Of a DNA stretch of 64,000 nt, positions 51,062 through 61,699 are shown piece after piece (the stretch's first letter is position 1; the number at the start of each line of letters is the position of its first letter). The notes beneath the pieces are model-generated. The model did no database searches. It saw only the letters and a program-made list of their open reading frames with translations, and was not told the origin of the DNA. The position numbers and the translations under genes are program-made. The stretch covers positions 1-64,000 of the forward strand of contig NZ_AKWZ02000002.1 in NCBI RefSeq assembly GCF_000306235.2, read 5' to 3'. This DNA is from Leptospira fainei serovar Hurstbridge str. BUT 6 (GTDB taxonomy: Bacteria; Spirochaetota; Leptospiria; Leptospirales; Leptospiraceae).

Positions 51062-52345
51062 TCATTCGTTGATGGAAAAGAGATAAAAACCGGATTTTCC
51101 CAACTGAGATACCGCATCGCTTTCAGGAATCGTAGCGAAGTTTCCATCGGTGCTGAAAACGGAACCGCCCGGCTCCCACGCCGACTGACCTGTTTGTAAT
51201 GAGGAAACCGGTATCTTTTTTAGGCTTTTTAGGGATGGCCAGGACCGAACTTCCACCGATCCACCGTGAACGAAAACAAATACGAATCTTCCGGTATTTG
51301 AAAAAATTAAATTTCTGGCACCTCTGATCGAATCGTACGTTTCCTGTTCTAGGGAAGATAAATTCGTCTTTACCAACTTGCCCGTTTCGTTACTTAAAAT
51401 CAAAAGATTCTGATTCGTCGGATCGAACGCTACGCCGTACGGAGAAACCGGAATCGGGAAGTCCGATATTTTTCCGCTTTTCAAGTCCAATACATGCCCC
51501 TTTACGAGTTTCTTCCAAACTAATTCAGAATATTCTAAAATAGCTAACTTGCTGAAACCGGAACTTGCCGTAACTACCGGTTCGAAATAGATATTATTGC
51601 CGCCGGCGATCTTTTCAAGAGAGAAGGACGCAACTTCTTCGATTTTTTTAGAATCGATCAAAAAACTCATGATTGAGATCGAAGACGGCCAACCCATATT
51701 GTCCTTATTCTTCTCGATTCGATAATAATAGATTCCATTCTTCGAGTCTATTCCGATTGAAATCATGAGATTTCTGAGTATGGATTTGGATTCGACCGAA
51801 TTCGGACCGACTTTGATTTCCAAATTTTCGAACTGATCCAACTCGGATACGGTTTTACTCCAGTTTATTTTATTCGAACTTACGTCCCAATCCAAGTAAA
51901 TCGTTCTTTCAATCGTTTTCGATTGTCCCGGTTTGCTCCTATTTTTAAGAAGCAGGCCGCCTTTCTTTCCATCGAAAAAAGCGAGATTCGTATTGAATTG
52001 AACGAACGATCTGCCATTGGAAAAAGTTCTAATAGGTGCAGATTCTATAAAAATATCCGAATTGTTTGCCGCAAATTCAGCGATCGGCGGAGACATATCC
52101 ATGATTTTTCTTTCCAGCATATCGAATATAAGGAACGTCACCGTATGTTTCTCTAACGATTCCCAATTTTCATTTTTCTGTCCTACTAGAACATAGCGAT
52201 TTGCATCCAATTTCAAAAAGGAATCCGCTCGATTTTGCACTTTGTAGCTTTCGAGCTTTTTTAAAGATTGGGAAGAAATTTCCCAGGCGAATAGTCCTAT
52301 AAATACAATTGTTAAGCGTATTGATATATCCAGAAAACTCCTCAC
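51062..52345 (-). CDS. Secreted beta-propeller-like protein of unknown function
   Basis: 427 residues with a signal peptide (RLTIVFIGLFAWEISSQS, cleavage around 26). The mature part has repeated strand-turn patterns typical of beta-propellers, such as YGVAFDPTNQNLLILSN, ARNLIFSNTGRFVFVFVHGG and GGSVFSTDGNFATIPES, spaced about 40-50 residues apart. No enzymatic motif recognised; a binding role outside the cytoplasm is most likely. Single gene. Confidence 0.75.
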   Translation of the reverse strand: MRSFLDISIRLTIVFIGLFAWEISSQSLKKLESYKVQNRADSFLKLDANRYVLVGQKNENWESLEKHTVTFLIFDMLERKIMDMSPPIAEFAANNSDIFIESAPIRTFSNGRSFVQFNTNLAFFDGKKGGLLLKNRSKPGQSKTIERTIYLDWDVSSNKINWSKTVSELDQFENLEIKVGPNSVESKSILRNLMISIGIDSKNGIYYYRIEKNKDNMGWPSSISIMSFLIDSKKIEEVASFSLEKIAGGNNIYFEPVVTASSGFSKLAILEYSELVWKKLVKGHVLDLKSGKISDFPIPVSPYGVAFDPTNQNLLILSNETGKLVKTNLSSLEQETYDSIRGARNLIFSNTGRFVFVFVHGGSVEVRSWPSLKSLKKIPVSSLQTGQSAWEPGGSVFSTDGNFATIPESDAVSQLGKSGFYLFSINE

Positions 52346-52532
52346 AAAACTCCCCAGAAGACAAAAATCGAACGCTCAAGAAGTACGGCAACCGATCGGA
52401 TCAGGCAAGAATATATTCAGTGTTATCGATTTTATTTACCTAACATATCCAACCGAAAGGAACTATGCATTTCATTTGACCTCGATTGCCCTTTAGATTC
52501 GCGGATTCGTTTTCATTCAGGAAGGCAAAACC

Positions 52533-52865
52533 ATGCCGGACATTCTTCATCGAGTAGGAATCGATTCTCCCATTCAAAAGGTCTTCGAAGGCATTACTAG
52601 CATAAATGGATTACGTCGCTGGTGGGTGACAGATACGAAGGGAGATGCAGAGTCAAATTCTACGATTCTCTTCGGATTTGCCAATATGAAAGTAATCGAG
52701 TTGCAACCTTACGAATCCGTAAAATGGAAATGCATTCAAGGACCGGGGAAATGGCTGGACACCGAAGTTAAGTTTCGGTTCGAATATAAGGAAAACCAAA
52801 CTTTCGTAATTTTTACCCATGCAAACTGGAAAGAACCGGTTGAGTTTATGCACCATGCTTTTTAA
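52533..52865 (+). CDS. SRPBCC (AHSA1-like) domain protein, C-terminally truncated
   Basis: 110 residues; AGGAAGG lies eight bases before the ATG. The START/AHSA1-like opening is clear (HRVGIDSPIQKVFEGITSINGL, RRWWVTDTKGD, PYESVKWKCIQGPGKWLDTE) but the protein stops at EFMHHAF, where relatives continue with a final helix of 30-40 residues (HCSTKW-x-x-FLxSLK). Just past the stop another frame contains FLKYYLFFNDA and SGGKNELK, which resembles that helix. I therefore suspect a frameshift near 52855 in an otherwise recent gene, or a sequencing error. Confidence 0.7.
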   Translation: MPDILHRVGIDSPIQKVFEGITSINGLRRWWVTDTKGDAESNSTILFGFANMKVIELQPYESVKWKCIQGPGKWLDTEVKFRFEYKENQTFVIFTHANWKEPVEFMHHAF

Positions 52866-52947
52866 AATATTACCTTTTTTTCAATGACGCATAGTCTGGC
52901 GGGAAAAACGAATTGAAAGATCCTATTTAAAAGAGATAATCAATGCC

Positions 52948-54684
52948 GTGCCGAACCAGTTAAATATAGAATATGATCGAAGCTTAATTTTAGAAGAGTG
53001 GAATCTTTTTGAAAACAGCATCGAAGCCCCACTATTGCTTTTAGATCGCTCTTGGAATATTCTTAAATGGAATAAATCGGCAGAAAGAATATTCCAAAAT
53101 CTTGGAGAAGGGACAGAATTCAAGACTCTTGTTCAAATTCTGCCGGGGTGGAGCGGGCAGAATGATTTCTTGGCATTAACTTTTCTTGCCGTTATACGTT
53201 CAAAAAATGCGGAAACGAATTTATCCTCCAGACTCGTTTCTATTTGGCAGAGTTCTTCGGATTGCGATTTCTATTTTGCGATTTTTGAAGATGCTACTTC
53301 ACCTATTTACAAAAATAATTTTTTATCTAAGCGAGCGATATTGCCTTACGGTCAATCGTTTCAGGAACGGGATCTTCCGCTAGGCCCGATTATTTCCCGA
53401 ACTCTATCCTTAGCATCGGAAGACGAAGCTGAAAAATCGGATTCGGAAAATAGGGAGCAACTTCTCTGGAAGATATCTATTTTAAACCTTCTTCAACAAA
53501 TCTCGACCGCGGCAAACGAAGCGGATGGTGTCGAATCGCTTCTTCAATTTGCTTTAGATAGAATTTGCCTTATATCAGGCTGGAAGTTAGGTCGAGTCTA
53601 TTTGTGGTCCTCCGAGACGGAATTGCTTGAGTTAGCATCGATCTGGTATGTAGAGGAAGAAACAGCGCTCAAAACATTGAAGTTAGAATTGGAAAAGCAA
53701 GTTCATTCTACTGCGTCGAGCGTAGCAATGAGAGTCATGCGAGAAAGAAAGCTGATATGGATGGAGGATATTCGAGCCGAATTCACGGTGTTACAGTATG
53801 AATTGGCGCAAAAGGCGGGCATTTCCTTCTGTTGTTCTATCCCGCTATTTGTTCGAGAAACGATCGTAGGTGTTTTGGAATTTTTTTCCGGTCCGGAAGC
53901 CCCGGAGCCTTCCTTCTTGGAAGCCTTAAGGCATATCGGTTCCCAAATCGGACGAGTGTTTGAGAGAACGTACGCGGAGAGTTACCTACGTAATTCTAGG
54001 GAAGAATTACGGGCGTTGGCAGCCCGTTTGCAACGAGTAAGGGAGGAGGAAAGGGTTCGGATCGCCCGTGAAATTCACGATGAGTTAGGACAACTTTTAA
54101 CAGTCTTGAAAATCGATCTTTCCTTATTGCGTAAAAAGAAGAAGGAGATCGTACATGACGAAGAAAAATTGATAAATGAAATAAATTCTATGAGCAAAAT
54201 TGCGGATTCTGCCATTCAATCCGTGCAACGAATCGCCACAGAACTTCGACCCTTAATCTTGGACGATCTCGGTTTATTGGAAGGACTGGAATGGTATGCG
54301 AAGGACTTTCAAAAACGATCGGGAATTATCTGTAATATCTCCATTAATGTTGATGCCCCGCTGAGCATCGGTGCGGAGAGTGCGACGGCTATCTTCAGAA
54401 TATTCCAAGAAACGCTTACCAATGTGATCAGGCATTCTCAGGCAACTATTGTAGACGTTTCTTTAAGCGAAGACGGATCTAACTTACTATTATCCGTCAG
54501 TGATAATGGGGTCGGAATTCCTTCCGATGAGATTTCAAATTCTAAATCCTTAGGTTTGATTGGAATGAGAGAAAGAGCCGCGATTTTAGGCGGAGAGTTA
54601 TCGATCGAAAATAATAATTCCAGAGGCACTAAAGTGGCAGTAAGAATTCCCCGAGAAGAAACATCGAATACGGTACCGTTATGA
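52948..54684 (+). CDS. PAS-GAF-HisKA_3 (NarX-type) soluble histidine kinase
   Basis: 578 residues, GTG start at 52948. Residues ~20-100 are PAS-like (APLLLLDRSWNILKWNKSAE), ~185-340 GAF-like (EADGVESLLQFALDRICLI..., SIPLFVRETIVGVLEFF), followed by coiled coil and a HisKA_3 dimerisation domain with H377 in IAREIHDELGQLL, then HATPase (TLTNVIRHSQA; SDNGVGIPSDE; LGLIGMRERAAILGGELSIEN). No TM segments, so it senses internal signals. Its end overlaps the partner regulator by four bases. Confidence 0.9.
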   Translation: MPNQLNIEYDRSLILEEWNLFENSIEAPLLLLDRSWNILKWNKSAERIFQNLGEGTEFKTLVQILPGWSGQNDFLALTFLAVIRSKNAETNLSSRLVSIWQSSSDCDFYFAIFEDATSPIYKNNFLSKRAILPYGQSFQERDLPLGPIISRTLSLASEDEAEKSDSENREQLLWKISILNLLQQISTAANEADGVESLLQFALDRICLISGWKLGRVYLWSSETELLELASIWYVEEETALKTLKLELEKQVHSTASSVAMRVMRERKLIWMEDIRAEFTVLQYELAQKAGISFCCSIPLFVRETIVGVLEFFSGPEAPEPSFLEALRHIGSQIGRVFERTYAESYLRNSREELRALAARLQRVREEERVRIAREIHDELGQLLTVLKIDLSLLRKKKKEIVHDEEKLINEINSMSKIADSAIQSVQRIATELRPLILDDLGLLEGLEWYAKDFQKRSGIICNISINVDAPLSIGAESATAIFRIFQETLTNVIRHSQATIVDVSLSEDGSNLLLSVSDNGVGIPSDEISNSKSLGLIGMRERAAILGGELSIENNNSRGTKVAVRIPREETSNTVPL

Positions 54685-55313
54685 TTGATACAATACTCGC
54701 TGACGATCACGTACTAATAAGAGAAGGCCTTAAAAAAATTCTGGTCGGAGAACAGGATATTAACGTAGTATACGAAGCCGAAAACGGAAAGCAGGTCCTT
54801 GAGTTTCTCACCGATCGTTCCGCCGATATACTTATACTCGACCTGAATATGCCGCTTATGAACGGTTTAGAGACTGTTAAATACGTTCATAAGTCCTGTC
54901 CGGATATGCAAATTCTAGTCTTAAGCATGTATCCCGAAGAGCGATTTGCAGTTCGGGCCTTGAAATCCGGGGCGGCCGGCTATATAACGAAAGGCAGCGC
55001 CGGAGACGAATTAATCAACGCAATTCGAAGAATTGCGTCCGGCCAACGTTATGTAAGTCCGGAAGCCGCGGAGGTACTAGTCAGAGAACTATCCAACCCT
55101 GCAGATCGCTTATCCCACGAGATTCTTTCAGAGCGCGAATTTCAGATTCTTCTACTATTGGCAAAAGGTAGAAACGTTCGAAGTATCTCGCAGGATTTAG
55201 GTTTGAGTGTAAATACAATCAACACATATCGATCTCGAATTTTATATAAAATGAATTTAAAATCTACGCAGGAATTAGTTCGCTACGCTTTCGATCAGCA
55301 GCTACTTGAATAG
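54681..55313 (+). CDS. NarL/FixJ-family response regulator
   Basis: 210 residues; ATG 54681 overlaps the kinase stop (ATGA). Receiver with D8-D9, phospho-acceptor D54 (ILILDLNMPLMNG) and K (AAGYITKGSAGDE), then LuxR HTH (LSEREFQILLLLAKGRNVRSI, LSVNTINTYRSRILYKMNLKS). The dimeric NarX-type kinase and this regulator clearly form one pair. The hybrid kinase gene follows 216 bases later. Confidence 0.9.
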   Translation: MIDTILADDHVLIREGLKKILVGEQDINVVYEAENGKQVLEFLTDRSADILILDLNMPLMNGLETVKYVHKSCPDMQILVLSMYPEERFAVRALKSGAAGYITKGSAGDELINAIRRIASGQRYVSPEAAEVLVRELSNPADRLSHEILSEREFQILLLLAKGRNVRSISQDLGLSVNTINTYRSRILYKMNLKSTQELVRYAFDQQLLE

Positions 55314-55460
55314 GTAATCCTCTCAAAATCGTTCAAATTCCATGCTGATTTGATTCGAAAATCGGGTCATATAGACTCCATTTACGTTGTCACATTTTTA
55401 GCGACAAATACTATCGCCGTTTAACTATAATAATACGATGAATTTAAATATCAATTTTTG

Positions 55461-55489
55461 TTGTTACTCTTCCATTTCCGTTGCATAAT
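55461..55489 (+). promoter_or_regulatory. Possible promoter of the HAMP-array hybrid kinase operon
   Basis: TTGTTA (55461-55466), 17-base spacer, CATAAT (55484-55489), about 50 bases before the ATG at 55539. -35 four of six, -10 five of six. Confidence 0.4.
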
Positions 55490-55538
55490 TATTACTTTCT
55501 GAAATATTTTTCGCATCTTTAGCACCGGGGTGAAGGCT

Positions 55539-58500
55539 ATGGTTTCCACGAAAACGACTGAAATTCCCGTTAGAGACACTCTCGACTTAAAACAATTATT
55601 AGAAGTTTTGTCGGCTTTAAAAAGGGGCGATCTTTCACGACGAATGCCTCTGGATCAAATCGGTATCGCAGGTAAAGTATCAGACATTCTTAATGAAATT
55701 ATAGATCAAAATGATCGGATGGTAAAGGAATTCGAGCGAATCAGTAACGAGGTCGGCCAGGAAGGAAAAATTTCACATCGTATCAGCGCCGTAGCTACAG
55801 GCGGTTCCTGGGCGGCCTGCATGAATTCCGTTAACTCTCTCATAGGCAATTTAGTACAACCGAATACTGAAGTAATGCGCGTAATCGGAGCGGTCGCCGG
55901 CGGCGACCTTTCCCGCAATATGTCCTTAGAAATCGAAGGACGCCCGTTAAAAGGAGAATTTCTACGCACCGCTAAAATCGTAAACACGATGGTGGATCAA
56001 TTGAATTCATTCGCATCCGAGGTGACCAGGGTGGCTCGGGAAGTGGGAACGGAAGGAAAGCTTGGAGGGCAGGCGGATGTTCGAGGAGTAGCCGGAACCT
56101 GGAAGGACCTAACCGATAGTGTGAACTCCATGGCTTCCAATCTAACCGGACAAGTTCGAGATATCGCTGAAGTAACCAAGGCAGTTGCAACAGGTGACTT
56201 ATCCAAGAAGATCACCGTGGATGTAAAAGGTGAGATTCTAGAACTCAAAAACACGATCAACACGATGGTGGATCAATTGAATTCGTTCGCATCCGAGGTG
56301 ACCCGGGTGGCAAGAGAAGTGGGAACGGAAGGAAAGCTTGGAGGACAAGCTGACGTTCGAGGAGTTGCCGGAACTTGGAAGGACCTCACGGATAGCGTGA
56401 ACTCCATGGCTTCCAACCTTACCGGACAGGTAAGGAATATTGCAGAAGTTACAACTGCAGTGGCTCGAGGAGATCTTTCTAAGAAGATCACAGTGGATGT
56501 AAAGGGTGAGATTCTAGAACTTAAAGATACCATCAACACGATGGTGGATCAATTGAACTCATTCGCCTCCGAGGTGACCCGGGTGGCACGAGAAGTGGGA
56601 ACGGAAGGAAAGCTTGGAGGACAAGCGGACGTTCGAGGAGTCGCCGGAACCTGGAAGGACCTCACCGACAGTGTGAACTCCATGGCTTCTAACCTTACCG
56701 GACAAGTAAGGAATATTGCGGAAGTTACGACTGCAGTGGCAACCGGTGACTTATCCAAGAAGATCACCGTGGATGTAAAGGGTGAGATTCTAGAACTCAA
56801 AGACACCATCAACACGATGGTGGACCAATTGAATTCGTTTGCATCCGAGGTGACCCGGGTGGCACGAGAAGTGGGAACGGAAGGAAAGCTTGGAGGACAG
56901 GCTGACGTTCGAGGAGTCGCCGGAACTTGGAAGGACCTCACCGACAGTGTGAACTCCATGGCTTCCAACCTAACCGGACAAGTAAGGAATATTGCGGAAG
57001 TTACGACTGCAGTGGCTCGAGGAGATCTTTCCAAGAAGATCACAGTGGATGTAAAGGGTGAGATTCTAGAACTTAAAGACACCATCAACACGATGGTGGA
57101 CCAATTGAATTCGTTTGCCTCCGAGGTGACCCGGGTGGCAAGAGAAGTGGGAACGGAAGGAAAGCTCGGAGGACAAGCGGATGTTCGAGGAGTTGCCGGA
57201 ACCTGGAAGGACCTCACGGATAGCGTGAATTTTATGGCGAATAATCTTACGACCCAAGTCCGAGGTATCGCCAAGGTGGTTACCTCAGTAGCTAACGGAG
57301 ACTTAAAGAAAAAATTATATTTAGAAGCGAAGGGAGAAATTGCCGAACTCTCCGATACGATCAACGATATGATCGATACTTTAGGTTTATTCGGAGATCA
57401 GGTCACGACAGTCGCAAGAGAAGTGGGAATCGAAGGTAAATTAGGTGGCCAAGCAAGTGTTCCGGGAGCGGCGGGATTATGGAGAGATCTAACGGACAAC
57501 GTGAATCAATTGGCAAGTAACCTTACCACACAGGTTCGAGCTATCGCCGAGGTCGCCACAGGTGTGACGAAAGGCGACTTATCCCGAACAGTGATGGTGA
57601 AGGCCGCTGGAGAAGTTGCAGCTCTTTCGGATAATATTAACGAGATGATTCGAAATCTCAGAGAAACTACTAGAATCAATACCGAGCAGGACTGGCTCAA
57701 AACGAATCTTGCGAAATTTACGAGATTATTGCAAGGGCAAAGGAACCTCGTAAACGTAAGTAAGTTGATTTTGTCGGAACTCGCTCCTCTTGTTTCCGCG
57801 CAACACGGAGCTTTTTTTATTACCGAAAACGCAGAGGAAGAAGCCTCCTTGAAACTCCTAGTAAGTTACGCATACAAAGAACGCAAGGATATCTCGAATC
57901 GCTTTAACCCAGGTGAAGGATTGGTAGGCCAATGCTATTTGGAAAGAAAAAGAATTCTGTTAACTCAAGTTCCGGATGATTACATTAAGATCAGCTCGGC
58001 GTTAGGGGAATCCGCTCCTCTGAATATCGTCGTGCTCCCGGTTTTATTCGAAGGAGAAGTCAAGGCTATCATTGAATTGGCCTCGTTTCCGAGTTTTACA
58101 CCGATTCATTTAAACTTTTTGGATCAGCTAACTGAAAGCATCGGAATCGTTTTAAATACGATCGCGGCTAGTATGAGAACTGAAGAACTTCTAATACAAT
58201 CGCAAACTCTAACGGAGGAACTCCAAGGACGTCAGGAAGAGCTGACTAAAACGAACGAACGATTGGAAGAGCAAGCCAAGTCTCTACAAGCATCGGAGGA
58301 TCTGCTTAAAGAACAGAGGGAGGAATTGCAGGATAAAAACGACGAACTGGAAGAGAAAGCTAGACTTCTAGCTAGAAAAAATAATGAAGTCGAACGAAAA
58401 AATATGGAAGTAGAGCAGGCAAGACATTCTCTCGAAGAGAAGGCCAGACAACTCGCTTTAACATCCCGATACAAATCGGAGTTTCTTGCCAATATGTCGC

Positions 58501-60524
58501 ACGAATTAAGGACGCCGCTTAACAATATGTTGATCTTATCTAGATTATTGTACGATAACGAAAATAATAACCTCTCGATTAAGCAGATCGACTATGCGCG
58601 CACGATTCACAGTTCCGGAAACGACCTACTGCAGCTGATCAATGATATATTGGATCTATCAAAAATAGAATCCGGCAAAATGACGGTCGATCTGGATTCA
58701 GTCTCATTTCAAGAATTCGCGGATTACCTTGAAAGGTCTTTTAGAGAGACCGCCAGAAATAAGGAACTCGAATTCAAAGTAGATTTAAATATCGATCTTC
58801 CGGCAAGAATGACAACGGACCTGCAAAGGTTACAGCAAATCTTGCGAAATCTACTCTCTAATGCGTTTAAGTTCACGCATAAGGGAGGAGTACGTTTGGT
58901 CATCGCCCCCGTCAAATCGGGCTGGAGTAGCGATCACCAAATTCTGAATCAATCGAACTCGGTGATAGCCTTCTCCGTCATCGATACTGGAATAGGTATC
59001 CCTCCGGAAAAGCAAACTTTGATTTTCGAAGCTTTCCGCCAAGCTGATGGAAGCACGAGTCGGAAATATGGCGGCACAGGTCTAGGATTATCCATCAGCA
59101 AGGAGATAACTAGATTATTAGGAGGAGAACTTAGACTCACAAGTCAATCGAATACGGGTAGCACATTCACACTCTATCTTCCGATCGAATACATACCGAC
59201 GGATGAAGCGCAAACCGCAGGAGAGTCGCCAGAATGGATTCAGTCGAACGGAATCAGCGATCGAATAAATCCGTTAATTCTAAATGAATCGTTCCCTAAA
59301 AGTTCCGTCAGAGTGCCGAGGCGTTTGGTTGAAGACGATCGTTCTAGCCTTTCAGGGGAAACGATCCTAATCATCGAAGAAGAGGAAGCTTTCGCTATAC
59401 TCCTTTTGGAAATGGCCCGAAAGAACGGATTCAAAGGTCTAGTCGCATTGGACGGTAAGACCAGCTTTTCCCTTCTCAAGGATTTTTCCGTTCAAGCGGT
59501 ATTGTTAGATCATCGATTGCCCGACATGAACGGTTGGCTCATCCTTAATTGGTTAAAAAAAGATCCGAAATTCAGACACATTCCGGTGCAGATAATTTCC
59601 GAACAAGATGAATGGAGAAGAAGTCTTCGAATGGGCGCTCTGTCACACATAACCAAGGCGATCGAACCGAATTCAATTCAGGAAGTCTTTGATAAATTCT
59701 CGAATTTTAAAAATAAAACCTCGAGATCTCTCCTGATTATCGATGAAAGCGAAGAAAGATTAATAGAACTTCACGAATTGTTGGGCGAACAGGATTTGAG
59801 TATCGAAACGGCGGGAAGCGGCCGCGAAGCGTTAGACTTCTTAATGCAGGGTTCTTTTGACTGTATTTACTGCTCATTTAAACTGCCGGATATCCCTTTC
59901 TTTGATTTTGCACATGAAATCAGTCACTTAGGGAAGGAAATTATTCCGATCGTTCTTAACGTTGATTCCGAACTTAGCCAAGCTCAGGACCTTGAAATTC
60001 AAAATTTAAAGAATAGATTTATACTTAAAGAAGTGGAGTCGCCGGCTTTAGCCGCGGAAGAAATATCGATATTCCTGCATCAACCTTTCGAGAATCTAAC
60101 GTCTTTACATCAAAAATTGATTAAGGAGACTTTACATAACGACCAGGCGCTGAAGGGCCGCAAAGTGCTCATCGTAGATGACGATGTGCGGAATATTTTT
60201 GCGCTAACCAGCGTTCTCGAGCAGCATAAAATGAAAATTGAACATGCGGAGAACGCCCGAGACGGTATCGAGCTTCTAAAAAAAACCGAAGACGTCGAAG
60301 TCGTGCTAATGGACGTGATGATGCCGGATATGGACGGTTACGAAGCTATGAGATGCATTAGAGCGGACGAGAATTTCGTCGACCTTCCGATCGTAGCCCT
60401 AACGGCTAAAGCTATGAAAGGGGATCGAGAAAAGTGCATCGACGCGGGGGCTACCGATTACATTACAAAACCGGTAAGTGTAGATCAGTTACTTTCACTA
60501 CTTCGGGTCCTGTTGGGCAGATGA
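55539..60524 (+). CDS. Hybrid histidine kinase with HAMP array, GAF and three receiver domains
   Basis: 1,661 residues; ATG 55539 is preferred over the GTG at 55530 because the GGGGTGA site fits it. No TM segment. An array of HAMP units fills 1-714, five of them almost identical (149-609). Then GAF (~736-875), coiled coil, HisKA with H988 ([13 protein letters not shown]), HATPase (~1095-1215, [23 protein letters not shown]), REC1 (D1324 in [11 protein letters not shown]), REC2 with Ser1446 where the phospho-Asp should be ([10 protein letters not shown]), and REC3 with D1592 ([13 protein letters not shown]). Layout resembles group III HHKs (Nik1/BarA-like) known to respond to osmotic or envelope stress; that role is inference. 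First gene of a four-gene run; its TGA overlaps the next ATG. Confidence 0.9.
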   Translation: MVSTKTTEIPVRDTLDLKQLLEVLSALKRGDLSRRMPLDQIGIAGKVSDILNEIIDQNDRMVKEFERISNEVGQEGKISHRISAVATGGSWAACMNSVNSLIGNLVQPNTEVMRVIGAVAGGDLSRNMSLEIEGRPLKGEFLRTAKIVNTMVDQLNSFASEVTRVAREVGTEGKLGGQADVRGVAGTWKDLTDSVNSMASNLTGQVRDIAEVTKAVATGDLSKKITVDVKGEILELKNTINTMVDQLNSFASEVTRVAREVGTEGKLGGQADVRGVAGTWKDLTDSVNSMASNLTGQVRNIAEVTTAVARGDLSKKITVDVKGEILELKDTINTMVDQLNSFASEVTRVAREVGTEGKLGGQADVRGVAGTWKDLTDSVNSMASNLTGQVRNIAEVTTAVATGDLSKKITVDVKGEILELKDTINTMVDQLNSFASEVTRVAREVGTEGKLGGQADVRGVAGTWKDLTDSVNSMASNLTGQVRNIAEVTTAVARGDLSKKITVDVKGEILELKDTINTMVDQLNSFASEVTRVAREVGTEGKLGGQADVRGVAGTWKDLTDSVNFMANNLTTQVRGIAKVVTSVANGDLKKKLYLEAKGEIAELSDTINDMIDTLGLFGDQVTTVAREVGIEGKLGGQASVPGAAGLWRDLTDNVNQLASNLTTQVRAIAEVATGVTKGDLSRTVMVKAAGEVAALSDNINEMIRNLRETTRINTEQDWLKTNLAKFTRLLQGQRNLVNVSKLILSELAPLVSAQHGAFFITENAEEEASLKLLVSYAYKERKDISNRFNPGEGLVGQCYLERKRILLTQVPDDYIKISSALGESAPLNIVVLPVLFEGEVKAIIELASFPSFTPIHLNFLDQLTESIGIVLNTIAASMRTEELLIQSQTLTEELQGRQEELTKTNERLEEQAKSLQASEDLLKEQREELQDKNDELEEKARLLARKNNEVERKNMEVEQARHSLEEKARQLALTSRYKSEFLANMSHELRTPLNNMLILSRLLYDNENNNLSIKQIDYARTIHSSGNDLLQLINDILDLSKIESGKMTVDLDSVSFQEFADYLERSFRETARNKELEFKVDLNIDLPARMTTDLQRLQQILRNLLSNAFKFTHKGGVRLVIAPVKSGWSSDHQILNQSNSVIAFSVIDTGIGIPPEKQTLIFEAFRQADGSTSRKYGGTGLGLSISKEITRLLGGELRLTSQSNTGSTFTLYLPIEYIPTDEAQTAGESPEWIQSNGISDRINPLILNESFPKSSVRVPRRLVEDDRSSLSGETILIIEEEEAFAILLLEMARKNGFKGLVALDGKTSFSLLKDFSVQAVLLDHRLPDMNGWLILNWLKKDPKFRHIPVQIISEQDEWRRSLRMGALSHITKAIEPNSIQEVFDKFSNFKNKTSRSLLIIDESEERLIELHELLGEQDLSIETAGSGREALDFLMQGSFDCIYCSFKLPDIPFFDFAHEISHLGKEIIPIVLNVDSELSQAQDLEIQNLKNRFILKEVESPALAAEEISIFLHQPFENLTSLHQKLIKETLHNDQALKGRKVLIVDDDVRNIFALTSVLEQHKMKIEHAENARDGIELLKKTEDVEVVLMDVMMPDMDGYEAMRCIRADENFVDLPIVALTAKAMKGDREKCIDAGATDYITKPVSVDQLLSLLRVLLGR
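55983..57230 (+). repeat. Five tandem HAMP-coding units of 276 bp
   Basis: AACACGATGG marks the phase at 55983, 56259, 56535, 56811 and 57087, exactly 276 bases (92 codons) apart; the fifth unit drifts after ~57228. Units 1 and 3 share variants (ACAGG/ACCGGTGACTTATCC, ATCACCGTGG), while units 2 and 4 share others (GCTCGAGGAGATCTTTC, ATCACAGTGG), implying that a two-unit 552-bp block was duplicated. Confidence 0.95.
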
Positions 60525-61699
60525 ATATGGATTTAAAATTTAAAGTAAATATCCTCATCGTTGACGATAATCCCGAAAACATACGGGTTATGGAATACAT
60601 TCTTGCCGATCCGGAATTGAATATAGTTAAGGCATATTCGGGGCAGGAAGCCTTAAAATTACTCCTTGATCCCGAAGATTTCGCTTTAATATTCATGGAT
60701 GTCCGAATGCCCGAAATGGACGGATTCGAAGTCGCTTCGTTGATACGCCAACGTGAAAAATGCGCGCAAATCCCGATCATTTTTCTGACCGCTTACAGTA
60801 ACAGTGATACTGTCATGTTCAAGGGATATTCGCTAGGAGCGGTCGATTTTTTAATTAAACCGATCGCCCCGGAAATACTAAAATCGAAAGTCTCCGTATT
60901 TGTCGACCTATTCAAAAAAAATAAAATTCTAATCCTGCAAGAGGAGTTGCTTCGACAAAGCCATGATGAGCTCGAGGTTCGAGTCAAAGAACGTACGGCC
61001 GAGTTACATCGAGTCAATGGCGAACTAATGACGGAAAATTTAGAAAGAAGACGGGCAGAGGAAGCCCTGCGAAATTCCTTGCGAGAGAAGGAAGTGCTTC
61101 TTCGCGAAATACATCATCGGGTAAAGAATAATCTTCAAATCGTATCAAGCATATTAAGTTTGCAGGGAAACTACATTAAGGATCAGAAATCGTTGGAGAT
61201 GTTCGAAGACTCTCAATCCAGAATCAGATCAATCGCGCTCATTCATGAACTGTTGTACCAAAACGAAGATTTGGCTAAGATGGATTTTAAGGAATACTTA
61301 AGTAATTTAGTGACCAATTTATTCAGAACTTACCGGATAGATTCTAAAATCAGTTTCGAAATTGATGCCGATCCGGTAACATTCGGATTGGATTCGGCTA
61401 TACATTGCGGCTTAATCGTAACCGAGCTAGTAACAAATTCCCTGAAGTACGGCTTCCGAGGTAGAGAGGAAGGTAAAGTCTCGGTTTCCATAAAAAATCT
61501 CGAAGATGAATACATTTTAACGGTCGAGGACGACGGTATCGGATTTCCGGATAATTTTGATTATAGACAAGCCGATTCTTTAGGCTTACAATTAGTAAGT
61601 ACGCTTGCCGAGCAGATAGACGGGCAATTGCATTTGAATCGAGAGTTTGGGACGAAATTTACGCTAGCGTTTAAAGATCGGAGTCGGGTAAAGAGATGA
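60521..61699 (+). CDS. Receiver - HisKA_2 histidine kinase
   Basis: 392 residues from ATG 60521, overlapping the hybrid kinase stop (ATGA). REC domain first (acidic pair in VDDNPEN, phospho-acceptor D60 in IFMDVRMPEMDG, K in FLIKPIAPE), then a coiled coil (QEELLRQSHDELEVRVKERTA), then a HisKA_2/HWE-type kinase with REIHHRVKNNLQIVSS (H198/H199), FGLDSAIHCGLIVTELVTNS (N box) and DDGIGFPDN. The REC may be the acceptor from the upstream hybrid kinase, making this a second relay step. Four-base overlap with the next gene. Confidence 0.85.
   Translation: MNMDLKFKVNILIVDDNPENIRVMEYILADPELNIVKAYSGQEALKLLLDPEDFALIFMDVRMPEMDGFEVASLIRQREKCAQIPIIFLTAYSNSDTVMFKGYSLGAVDFLIKPIAPEILKSKVSVFVDLFKKNKILILQEELLRQSHDELEVRVKERTAELHRVNGELMTENLERRRAEEALRNSLREKEVLLREIHHRVKNNLQIVSSILSLQGNYIKDQKSLEMFEDSQSRIRSIALIHELLYQNEDLAKMDFKEYLSNLVTNLFRTYRIDSKISFEIDADPVTFGLDSAIHCGLIVTELVTNSLKYGFRGREEGKVSVSIKNLEDEYILTVEDDGIGFPDNFDYRQADSLGLQLVSTLAEQIDGQLHLNREFGTKFTLAFKDRSRVKR

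Noticed and set aside
55983..57230. CRISPR or VNTR-type array
   Set aside because: The units are 276 bp, in frame, without spacers, and encode HAMP domains.
56549..57364. Long minus-strand open frame of 271 codons within the HAMP array
   Set aside because: It is the shadow of the repeated coding sequence on the other strand; the same pattern recurs with each 276-bp unit and no ribosome site is present.
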